Below, piece by piece: positions 1 through 7,570 of a stretch of DNA of 64,000 bases. The translations under genes were made by a program, and so were the position numbers. Each line of letters opens with the position of its first letter. Within the stretch, counting starts at the first letter, position 1. Where the stretch lies: contig NZ_RQIT01000029.1 in NCBI RefSeq assembly GCF_003837805.1, positions 29,949-93,948 on the forward strand. The letters run 5' to 3'. This DNA is from Bradyrhizobium sp. RP6 (GTDB lineage: Bacteria > Pseudomonadota > Alphaproteobacteria > Rhizobiales > Xanthobacteraceae). The notes under the pieces were generated by a model that was not told where the DNA came from, did no database searches, and saw only the letters and a program-made list of their open reading frames with translations.

Positions 1-641
1 TCGGGACGATCGATCTGGAACATCTTGTGACGCTCCATCACGTGGAAGCCGATCTTGCCGCCGAGACGATTGTTCTGCTCGCGCAGGAGGGATGGGATCA
101 GGACGTAGAACGAGCCGTTCTCGAGGTAGCGCTTCTCGATCTGCTGCCGCATGCGGCGGTTGCGATAGTCGTAATTGATCGGCTCCGGTCCGCTCGCGCC
201 GATCCGCCAGTTGAAGTAATCCTCGACCTCGCAGACCGAAAGCAGGCTGTCGAGACGGTCGCGGTCGAAGGTCGCAAGCGCGTTCTCGATGTCGCCGGGC
301 TCGCGGATCGGCGATGTGGCCTGAAGTGCGACGATGCGCTCGAACCGTCCCATGCTCGCCTCGATCGCATCGAGGGCATGCAACCAGGCGGATTCGGAGG
401 AGGCGAGGTCGCCCGAAATGTCGTCCGGACGCCGCACGCCGACCGCGCCCGCGGCCTCGGCCGCGGCCAGGATATTGTCACTGTCCGACGAGACCGCCAC
501 CACGTCGACGCCACGTGCGGCACGCGCCTGCTCGACCGTCCAGGCGATCAGCGGCTTGCCGCAGAGATCGAGCAGGTTCTTGTGCGGGATACCCTTGGAG
601 CCGCCGCGCGCGGCGATCACGGCCAGCGTCTTGCGCGCCAT
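1..641 (-). CDS. neuA: acylneuraminate cytidylyltransferase (CMP-sugar synthetase), 3' end cut by window edge
   Basis: The reverse-strand frame stays open from ATG at 641 to the window edge, giving at least 213 residues of a family that is usually about 230 long, so only a short C-terminal piece is missing. The N-terminus carries the nucleotide-binding signature ARGGSKGIPHKNL (residues about 10-22), typical of CMP-NeuAc and CMP-KDO synthetases. Members activate a keto-sugar acid with CTP in the cytoplasm. The start overlaps the stop of the upstream NeuB-type gene (TGATG), so the two are translationally coupled. That pairing argues for activation of the NeuB product rather than KDO. The exact sugar (sialic, legionaminic, pseudaminic or another) cannot be read from the sequence. 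Confidence 0.88.
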   Translation of the reverse strand, partial: MARKTLAVIAARGGSKGIPHKNLLDLCGKPLIAWTVEQARAARGVDVVAVSSDSDNILAAAEAAGAVGVRRPDDISGDLASSESAWLHALDAIEASMGRFERIVALQATSPIREPGDIENALATFDRDRLDSLLSVCEVEDYFNWRIGASGPEPINYDYRNRRMRQQIEKRYLENGSFYVLIPSLLREQNNRLGGKIGFHVMERHKMFQIDRP

Positions 642-2560
642 CAGATGTGTCCCTCGAGGCGCTCGAGCGCGGTCCAGAAACCTTCGCCCATGTTCTTGTG
701 GCCCTGCCATATCTCGGGAATGAACGACGCCGTCGGTGCATGCTTGCGCAGCACCTGTCCGATCTCGTCGAAATCGATCTCGCCTTCGCCGATTTGGAGT
801 CCTTCGCCGTCCAGCCCTTTGGCGTCGCCGAAATGCAGATGCGCGGTGTGCGGCCCGAGCTGGGCGAGGCCTTGCGCGAAGTCGAAGCCGAAATGATTGG
901 CGGCGAGCTTGGTGTGGGAGATGTCGACGCACATGCGCAGATCATGCCTGGCGCAGAATGCGGCCGACTCCTCCGGGAAGATGAAGATGTTCTGATGACG
1001 CTGGCCGCCGAAATGCCAGGGGAACGGTGCCATGGTCTGCGGCGTCAGCTCGACGCCGTCCATGTCGAGCTCGCTCAAGCTCTGCGCAAAAATGCGATAG
1101 CGCTCGGCTTTTTCCTCCGGCGGCAGCGGCTCATCCATGGTGAAGCCGCCGATATTCGCGACGATGGGCGGGCGCTTGGTCTTGGGAAAGAACTTTTTCA
1201 GGCCGCGGGTGATGTCGATCACCGCTTGCGTCTGCTCCAGCGAATAGCGCCGCAGCGCCTCGTCGGGGGTTGCGAGGTCCATCAGCTTGGAGCCAGCAAA
1301 CAGCTCCGGCGCATGCACGACGAAGCTGAGATCATAGGTGCCGGAGAGATAGGCCGCTGGATCGCGTTCCATGTCGCTGTAGCTGAGATGGAATTCGATG
1401 ATGTCGGGCTCGCAGATCTCAAGGAAGCGCGCGGTATCGTGATAGCGCACCGGCACCCCCCAGGGCCGGTCGAAACGGTAGCGCCGTGCCTTCGCGACGC
1501 CCTCGTCGAGGTCGCTCTGGAAGAAATAGTCGTCCGCCGCCATCGTTCGCCTCAGCCTGCGGCCGAGCAGCGCCGGCATCTTCAGTGGCGACAGGCCCTG
1601 TCCCGGGCTCTTCACGGCGATGTCGTTTTCGGAGATCATCGTACCGGCCGGAAGGTCGCGCGCGGCCACCAAGCTCTTGGCGAGGTTTTCGCGGTTGATC
1701 AGCTCACCCTGGCTCAGCGCGCGCTCCGCGAGCTTCTCTCCGCGCGCCGCCTCGACCTCGCGGATGCCGGAGACCAGTGCCTTGAATTCCTCAGGCTCCA
1801 GGCTCGCGGCATGGTCCGGACCTTCCATCTCGCGATCGAGCGTAATGTGGCGTTCGATGACCACGGCGCCGAGCGCGACGGCGGCTGTGGAAACGGCAAT
1901 GCCGCGCTCGTGGCCGGAATAGCCGACGACCGGATGGATTTCGCGCAGCGTTTCCATGAAACGCAAATGGATGTTGTGGAGCGCGGCCGGATAGGTGCTC
2001 TGGCAATGTAGGAGCACGTAGCTGGCATTGCGGTCGTCGAGGAACTTCGCCGCCGCCTTGATCTCGTCCGTCGTGCTCATACCGGTCGAGACGATCAGCG
2101 TCTTGCCGGTTGCTGTGAGGCGAGCGAGCAGCGGCAGGTTGGTGAGGTCGGCCGACGCGACCTTGTAGGCCTGCACGCCGAAGCTTTCGAGCACGGCGAC
2201 GCTCTTCGCGTCCCAGGGCGTGCAGAGGTACTCGATACCCTTGGCTGCGCAGTACTCGGCGATCTTCTTTTGCTGCGCGATGGGCAGCTCGAAGCGGCGC
2301 AGGAGATCGAGCGTATATTCGACGGCGAGATCGTCGTCCTTCCCGGACAGGCTCGAGGCACGATAGACCTCGTCGAGTTTGCGCATCTGGAATTTGGCGC
2401 AGTCGGCGCCCGCCGCAACCGCGGCATCGACCAGCGCGATGGCGCGGTCGAAGTCGCCATTGTGGTTGTTGCCGATTTCGGCGATGACGTAACAGGGTTC
2501 GTCATCGCCCAGAAGACGGTTGCCGATGCGGACTGGAGCAGACTGTTTGGGCGATGTCAT
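641..2560 (-). CDS. NeuB-type sialic acid synthase fused to a xylose-isomerase-like TIM barrel
   Basis: The 639-residue product starts at the ATG at 2560; an upstream extension of the frame has no family resemblance. Residues about 20-270 form a NeuB barrel (AEIGNNHNGD near the N-terminus, STGMST, GYSGHERG, ERHITLDR), which condenses phosphoenolpyruvate with an aldose. Residues about 290-350 look like the SAF/antifreeze-like domain (MISENDIAVKSPG, LGRRLRR). The last about 280 residues form a second TIM barrel of the sugar-phosphate isomerase / AP endonuclease 2 type, with plausible metal ligands in VELTPQ, CVDISHTK, AHLHFGD and IPEIWQGH. Plain NeuB is about 340-360 residues, so this is a fusion. 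It may prepare or rearrange the sugar substrate or product. It lies between the kinase-like gene upstream and neuA downstream. Confidence 0.85.
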   Translation of the reverse strand: MTSPKQSAPVRIGNRLLGDDEPCYVIAEIGNNHNGDFDRAIALVDAAVAAGADCAKFQMRKLDEVYRASSLSGKDDDLAVEYTLDLLRRFELPIAQQKKIAEYCAAKGIEYLCTPWDAKSVAVLESFGVQAYKVASADLTNLPLLARLTATGKTLIVSTGMSTTDEIKAAAKFLDDRNASYVLLHCQSTYPAALHNIHLRFMETLREIHPVVGYSGHERGIAVSTAAVALGAVVIERHITLDREMEGPDHAASLEPEEFKALVSGIREVEAARGEKLAERALSQGELINRENLAKSLVAARDLPAGTMISENDIAVKSPGQGLSPLKMPALLGRRLRRTMAADDYFFQSDLDEGVAKARRYRFDRPWGVPVRYHDTARFLEICEPDIIEFHLSYSDMERDPAAYLSGTYDLSFVVHAPELFAGSKLMDLATPDEALRRYSLEQTQAVIDITRGLKKFFPKTKRPPIVANIGGFTMDEPLPPEEKAERYRIFAQSLSELDMDGVELTPQTMAPFPWHFGGQRHQNIFIFPEESAAFCARHDLRMCVDISHTKLAANHFGFDFAQGLAQLGPHTAHLHFGDAKGLDGEGLQIGEGEIDFDEIGQVLRKHAPTASFIPEIWQGHKNMGEGFWTALERLEGHI

Positions 2561-2582
2561 CAACACTCTCGTCTCATATGCG

Positions 2583-3959
2583 TCAGGCGAGCCGCGCGGG
2601 AACGCGCGACTTCCACGTCCGCAGCCCGTTCTCCTCGAACATGATGCGCGAACAGCGATGCCCCTGCTGTTCCAGCGCCGCGATGAGCTGGTAACGCTCG
2701 AACGGACGCACGAAGAACAGGAAGTAACCGCCGCCGCCGGCGCCCAGGAGCTTTCCGCCGACCGCACCGTGCTGCTTGGCGAAATCGTAGATCGCGTCGA
2801 TCGCTTCCGACGAGATCTTCGAGCTCAGCTTCCGTTTGGCGTGCCAGGCCTCGTCGATCAGCCGGCCGCATTCCAGGAGCTGGCCGCGCAGCAGATGCCG
2901 CCTTATGTCGCGCGTCACTTCCTTCTGCTTGGCTGCGGCGGCGACGGCGTCGCTGGTCTCGTGCTGAGCCTTCTGGTCGCGGTGAATGGCGCCGGAATCG
3001 CGGCCGGAGCCGGCGTAGCAGAGCACCAGGCTCTCCTCGAGCTCGGCGATGATGTTGGGATCCAGGCGAAGCGGCACGATGGTGTTCTGGTCGGAGAAGA
3101 ACTCCATGTGATTGAAGCCGCCGAACACGGTGGCGTACTGATCCTGCCAGCCGCCGGGAATATTGAGCATCAGCCGCTCGGCCTGGAACGCCATTTCCGC
3201 GATCTCGTGGCGGTCCCACTGATCCCCACGGAATTCGTTGAAGCAACCGATGATCGCGGACGAGACCACCGCGGAGCCGCCGAGGCCGGAACCGACCGGG
3301 AAATCGGCGGATACCTCGAGCTCGAATCCATAAGTCGGCTTGATCAGGCGCACGACCGACTTGATCAGCGCGAGATCTCCGCCCGTTCCGAGTTCCGCGA
3401 GATTGTCGGCCTCAACCGTGCGGCGGAAATCGTGCGAGTAGATCCGGATGCTGGGATCGCTCCGGCGCCGCAGCGTCGCGTGCGCGTACATCTTGATCGT
3501 GGCGCTGATAACCGCGCCACCGTCATTCGCCACGAAGTAATGCGTCAGGTCGGTGCCGCCGCCGGAGAAGCTGATCCGCACCGGCGAGCGGGCACGCGCG
3601 AACACCTCGCTCTCTTCCGACAGGTTGAACAGCTCGCGGCTGAATACGTCGACCAGCCGTCCCTCGCCATCGAGGATCGGCACCACATGGACGCGCTGGT
3701 CGAGCAGCTTGAGGATTTGCTCGCGTGGCCCGCCGGTCGGCGCCCAGACGAAGTTGCGATTGATGCAGGACGCAACCCGGTCCTGAATCGTGATGCCGGT
3801 CAGCATGCGCCTGCGGATGTCACCGTCCGTCACGGCGCCGACGATTCGTCCGCTCGCGTCCTGCGCGAACAGGATGCCGAGCATGTTCGCATTCAGGCGC
3901 CGGAAGGCTTCCTCAATGGTCTCGGTTTCGGCAATGGTGACGAGGGTTCGTTCAAGCAC
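2583..3959 (-). CDS. CBS-domain GHMP sugar kinase (HddA-like)
   Basis: From a GTG start at 3959 the product is 458 residues. The frame stays open up to a TTG at 4067, but those extra 36 residues are proline-rich and unlike any domain, and the first ATG lies inside the CBS region, so the start is uncertain. Residues about 1-110 are a CBS pair (TIEEAFRRLN, GAVTDGDIRRR, HVVPILDGEGR), usually an adenosyl-ligand sensor. The rest is a GHMP kinase: RSPVRISFSGGGTDL, the phosphate loop PVGSGLGGSAVVSS and GGKLLGAGGGGYFLFF. These resemble the D-glycero-D-manno-heptose-7-phosphate kinase (HddA) and fucose kinase group. It precedes the NeuB fusion by 22 bases in the same direction, so it probably phosphorylates a precursor for that pathway. 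Confidence 0.8.
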   Translation of the reverse strand: MLERTLVTIAETETIEEAFRRLNANMLGILFAQDASGRIVGAVTDGDIRRRMLTGITIQDRVASCINRNFVWAPTGGPREQILKLLDQRVHVVPILDGEGRLVDVFSRELFNLSEESEVFARARSPVRISFSGGGTDLTHYFVANDGGAVISATIKMYAHATLRRRSDPSIRIYSHDFRRTVEADNLAELGTGGDLALIKSVVRLIKPTYGFELEVSADFPVGSGLGGSAVVSSAIIGCFNEFRGDQWDRHEIAEMAFQAERLMLNIPGGWQDQYATVFGGFNHMEFFSDQNTIVPLRLDPNIIAELEESLVLCYAGSGRDSGAIHRDQKAQHETSDAVAAAAKQKEVTRDIRRHLLRGQLLECGRLIDEAWHAKRKLSSKISSEAIDAIYDFAKQHGAVGGKLLGAGGGGYFLFFVRPFERYQLIAALEQQGHRCSRIMFEENGLRTWKSRVPARLA

Positions 3960-4294
3960 GTTTTGGGTCCAGAAAGGGCCAATTCGAGGCCATATTGGAG
4001 CAGGGGTTGGTAATACGGGAGCCGCAGGGACGATGCAAGGCTCCTGCGTCCCCGGGGCATTGCGCAAATGTGGCTGCCGTCAAGCGTTCCGTTCGGGCCG
4101 CCCCGATTTACATCGGCGGCGGTTTCGATAGAAGGCTTCGCAAGGGGTCTACGCGACGTGTATGTGATCGGAACAAGCACGGGCACCACGATGGTGCGGC
4201 GGTGCTGCTAGTTGATCGCAGCCGCGGAGGAGGAGCGCTTCACGTTTGCGAAACATGCGCGCGGCGAGCTACCGCATGAGCAATCGAATTCTGC
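3960..4294. other. gene-free stretch between the sugar-acid trio and the NodU relic
   Basis: No convincing gene is seen on either strand. The stretch must hold the promoter of the leftward trio, but I find no clear -35/-10 pair and no repeat. Codon use of the short frames here does not resemble the neighbouring genes. Confidence 0.5.
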
Positions 4295-4791
4295 CTGAAG
4301 CAGGCCGGCATCAACATGCGCAAGGTCGACTGGATCTGCTCGCCGCTGAAGACCTCCACGAACTACGCGCAGCGCCTCACCGAATATTTCAAATGTCAGT
4401 TCGGCCATTGCCCGAAGATCAAAGTCTACGACCATCATCTCTGTCTTGTCGCGAGTTCGTTCTACGGCTCCGGTTTTCCGGAGGCGACCGTCGCCTGCTT
4501 CTATTTCTCAGGCGATTCCAGGTCCGGCCTCGTCGCTCATGCGCGGGGCAACGCCTTCCGCGTGCCGACACGATTTGATCGCCATAACAGTCTTGGTCTC
4601 TATTCCGGGGGCTGACTCAATATCTCGGCTATCAGATGATCAACGACGAGCACAAGGTCATGGGCCTGTCCTCCTATGGCAGCCCGGACTATCTCGACAA
4701 GTTCGCCAAGCTCCTGCGTCCCTGCGGTGTCAATTACGAACTCGATCCCGACCGCAATTGCGCGCGACGATCCACGGGGTTGACCTCGTGA
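4295..4791 (+). pseudogene. carbamoyltransferase (NodU/CmcH family) relic, frameshifted and truncated
   Basis: Two reading frames together recall an internal part of a NodU-type O-carbamoyltransferase. The first (4295-4610) reads LKQAGINMRKVDWI, then KVYDHHLCLVASSFYGSGF, matching the family's DHHxxHAASAFYxSGF region, and later HNSLGLYSGG. The second (4612-4791, shifted frame) continues with LTQYLGYQMINDEHKVMGL and SSYGSPDYLDKFAKLL, the usual follow-on block. The second His of the metal-binding DHHLAH motif is lost (DHHLCL). Both the N-terminal start and the entire C-terminal domain are absent. A functional family member is about 550-600 residues. It is therefore a decayed gene for carbamoylation of a nodulation factor or surface polysaccharide. 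Confidence 0.75.
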
Positions 4792-4993
4792 GCGGCGCGC
4801 CGACCAAGAAGACAAGCAGCAGGAAGTTCGCTTCCCAGCGCAGCCGAGCCGCCGTATCAGCCGCGACACAGCCGGAGCAGGCGTAGCATGCGGTTCCTGC
4901 CCCGTGTCTACACGCGAAAGAATGTCGGTTGAATGTGCGGGGGAGCGTCTATATTGTCCGGCTTGCAACCAGGGCGAGAGGAACTCGGCGTCA

Positions 4994-6511
4994 ATGACGG
5001 TAGGTGCGGTGGTTTCGATGCGGCGTTTTACGCTCACTTCTCTGATCGCGGTGTTGTTGTCCTTGGTGGTCTGGGTCGGGATCAATGGGCGCATCGGCGA
5101 GCATGACATCCGCTTCGACAAGGATCTCCTGTATCTGTATCTTTGCGGGGTCGAACAGGCCGGACAGGTCTCGCATGACCAGCAGGACAAGCTCGTCGAG
5201 CACCTCATCGCGGTCTCGGCGAGCGATCACTTGATCTATCGCGCGAAGATGCGCGCTGCCTATTGCAACAATTATCCGTTCACGTCGCTCGCGATGTATT
5301 TCGTCGGAAGGATGCAGCAGTCGCTCGGCATGACCGATCCCGCGAGGGATTTTCCCGAGTTTCTGTACCTCTCGTTGTGGTGGGGCATGATCCTCTCGGG
5401 CGCGCTTGTCGGCATTTTGTGTCTGCTCATTGTATTCTGGGCGGCCAGAGGTCCGTTGGTGCTTCCGCTGTTTGCCGCCATCGCGCTTGCCGCGCTGTTC
5501 TATCTCACAGTGCCGCCGCCCAGCCTATCTTGGTCGCTATATCAGGTGACGCCGGCACCGCCCGCGCCACGCGTCAGCCTGCATCATACGCTCTGGCTTG
5601 GTCTCTACGCCTGGATCAACCCGGGGGCGGCGTTCTCGCCATTCTCGGTTTTCCCCCGCTGCCTTTGTGCCATGATCGCCTTCGCAGCATTTGCACTGCG
5701 CTGGTCGGGACGGGGCGGGCTGGCCTATTGGGCGCCGATCGTCGTGAGCTTCGTGCACCAGAGTGAAGCGCCGATCCTGCTCGCTGTTATGATCGCCTGC
5801 GATCTCGCTTCGCGGCCCAAGGAGTTGTTACGCCCGGCTTACATGGTTCCGATCCTGCTCACGGTCGTCGTCACGGTGCTGCGCGAACGCATGCTGTCGA
5901 TCATGGGTTTTTCCTTGTTGGGGACAGCCATCGTTCTGGCCGTTTCGATCGGGCTTGCACTTCTGGTCTTAGCCGTGCCGAAGCTGCGCTCTGCCGTCAC
6001 CTCGCTCGGGTTGATCGTCAGCCGCGTTAGGACGAACTGGTTGGAGCGTCTGGCCCTTCCTGTGGCGGATACTGTCGTCATCTTGCTCGGATGGGTTGCA
6101 GTCGTGATCCTCTGCTTCGCCATTTCGCGTATCGATCAGGTGTTCCGCGTGATCTATCTCTGGTCGGAACTCTTCCCGCGCTACATTGGACTGTTCCAGC
6201 TGCCTGTGTTCGCCGGCTTGATCTACGCGGTGTGGCCCTGGGTCCTGACGAAGCGGACGACCGCGACGCGCGAGGCGCTGGCCCTGGTCTCTTGCCTCAT
6301 GCTTGTTCTGGCCGTGGCGCAATGGAGGCGGCCGTGGATTCCGACTGCGGCGTTGGTCGCCGACGCCCAGGCTTACGAGACGGTCCTGGGTCAACACTAT
6401 GTGCCGGACGAGGGCTCTTTCTCCAGAACAGAGACCCCGTGGTATTATCTGATGCTCAGGCGCGCGTATCTCGGAGGCAAGGGTCTTGACGAGTATTTCG
6501 CCAAGAGCTGA
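4994..6511 (+). CDS. polytopic membrane protein of unknown function
   Basis: The 505-residue product is rich in hydrophobic stretches, with roughly ten likely membrane helices (for example residues about 14-33, then a helix pair after residue 120, and further groups to about residue 440). A hydrophilic segment lies between helix 1 and the next group and contains DIRFDKDLLYLYLCG. The start at 4994 is chosen because GAGAGGA lies 11 bases upstream; an in-frame ATG at 5018 is an alternative, and the frame extends further to 4904 without a good start. I recognise no family. The layout (first loop, many helices, soluble tail of about 60 residues) would suit a GT-C glycosyltransferase or polysaccharide polymerase, but no diagnostic motif is visible. 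It sits between the carbamoyltransferase relic and a glycosyltransferase cassette. Confidence 0.75.
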   Translation: MTVGAVVSMRRFTLTSLIAVLLSLVVWVGINGRIGEHDIRFDKDLLYLYLCGVEQAGQVSHDQQDKLVEHLIAVSASDHLIYRAKMRAAYCNNYPFTSLAMYFVGRMQQSLGMTDPARDFPEFLYLSLWWGMILSGALVGILCLLIVFWAARGPLVLPLFAAIALAALFYLTVPPPSLSWSLYQVTPAPPAPRVSLHHTLWLGLYAWINPGAAFSPFSVFPRCLCAMIAFAAFALRWSGRGGLAYWAPIVVSFVHQSEAPILLAVMIACDLASRPKELLRPAYMVPILLTVVVTVLRERMLSIMGFSLLGTAIVLAVSIGLALLVLAVPKLRSAVTSLGLIVSRVRTNWLERLALPVADTVVILLGWVAVVILCFAISRIDQVFRVIYLWSELFPRYIGLFQLPVFAGLIYAVWPWVLTKRTTATREALALVSCLMLVLAVAQWRRPWIPTAALVADAQAYETVLGQHYVPDEGSFSRTETPWYYLMLRRAYLGGKGLDEYFAKS

Positions 6512-6567
6512 CGTCGTCGTCGCTGCCGCGCGTCTTACCGCGGCGGAACAGTTGAGCGCGATAAACC

Positions 6568-7566
6568 ATGACTGATCGAACTCCCCCAGGCCTTTCCGTC
6601 ATCGTGCCCGTCTACAACGAAGAGCAGTCGCTTCCTTTTCTGGTGGAGAAGCTGATGGCTGTTCTGCGCGGGCTGCCCAACCGCTTCGAAATCGTGCTCG
6701 TCAACGACGGCAGCCAGGATGGCTCGCTTGCGCTTCTGCGTTCACTGTCGCAGGCGCATCCCGAGGTCAAGGTCGTCGACTTCCGCAGGAATTACGGCCA
6801 AACCGCCGCGCTGATGGCAGGTATCGACCACGCCACGAACGATATCGTCGTGATGATCGACGCTGACCTTCAGAATGATCCTGCCGACATCCCGCGCCTG
6901 CTGGCGAGACTCGACGAGGGCTACGATGTCGTCTCCGGCTGGCGCAGGGAGCGCAAGGATTCCGAGCTCAGGCGGAACTGGGTGAGCCGGGTCGCCAACC
7001 GCTTCATCTCGCGCATGTCGGGCGTGAAGCTGCATGATTACGGCTGCACGCTGAAAGTCTACCGCCGTAGCATGGTGAGCGGCGTTCGTCTCTACGGCGA
7101 GATGCACCGCTTCATCCCGATCTATGCCGAGTGGCAGGGCGCACGCATCACCGAGCTCCCCGTCGCCCACCATGCGCGGCAGTTCGGCGCCTCGAATTAC
7201 GGCCTCGAGCGCGTGTTCAAGGTCGTGCTCGATCTTCTCGTGGTGATGTTCCTGCGACGCTATTTCGCCAAGCCGATCTATCTGTTTGGCGGCTTCGGGC
7301 TGGTCTCGATCATCGCCGCCTTCGCCACCATCGCGCTCGCCATCTTGCTGCGCTTCGGTGCCCAAATCTCGCTGATCCAGACGCCACTGCCGCTGCTGGC
7401 TGCGCTATTGTTCCTGGTTGGCATGATCAGCATCCTGCTCGGTCTCGTCGCCGAGATGCTGGTGCGCACCTATTACGAATCGCAAGGAGCCCGTGCCTAT
7501 CTCGTGCGCGAGCTGATCAATTTCCAGGGCGAGGCGACCACGAGCACCGGTCAAAGGAATAATTGA
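6568..7566 (+). CDS. family 2 glycosyltransferase, polyprenyl-phosphate type
   Basis: The 332-residue product is a GT-A fold family 2 enzyme: SVIVPVYNEE at the N-terminus, the metal/nucleotide motif DADLQNDP near residue 100, and SGWRRERKD. Two membrane helices follow at about residues 236-258 and 272-297. This matches the dolichol/undecaprenyl-phosphate sugar transferase group (ArnC, GtrB, DPM1), which moves a sugar from a nucleotide donor onto a lipid phosphate at the inner membrane. It opens a tight rightward run, with four bases between its stop and the next ATG. The product probably serves as lipid-linked sugar donor for glycan decoration. The sugar is not predictable. Confidence 0.88.
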   Translation: MTDRTPPGLSVIVPVYNEEQSLPFLVEKLMAVLRGLPNRFEIVLVNDGSQDGSLALLRSLSQAHPEVKVVDFRRNYGQTAALMAGIDHATNDIVVMIDADLQNDPADIPRLLARLDEGYDVVSGWRRERKDSELRRNWVSRVANRFISRMSGVKLHDYGCTLKVYRRSMVSGVRLYGEMHRFIPIYAEWQGARITELPVAHHARQFGASNYGLERVFKVVLDLLVVMFLRRYFAKPIYLFGGFGLVSIIAAFATIALAILLRFGAQISLIQTPLPLLAALLFLVGMISILLGLVAEMLVRTYYESQGARAYLVRELINFQGEATTSTGQRNN

Positions 7567-7570
7567 CGCG

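Noticed and set aside
314..2011. Long forward-strand frame of 565 codons opposite the NeuB fusion gene
   Set aside because: It is antisense to a gene with clear domains; its translation is low-complexity Arg/Ala-rich and shows no family motif.
2520..4013. Forward frame of 497 codons opposite the GHMP kinase
   Set aside because: The reverse strand encodes an intact CBS-GHMP kinase; the forward translation is an antisense shadow created by high GC.
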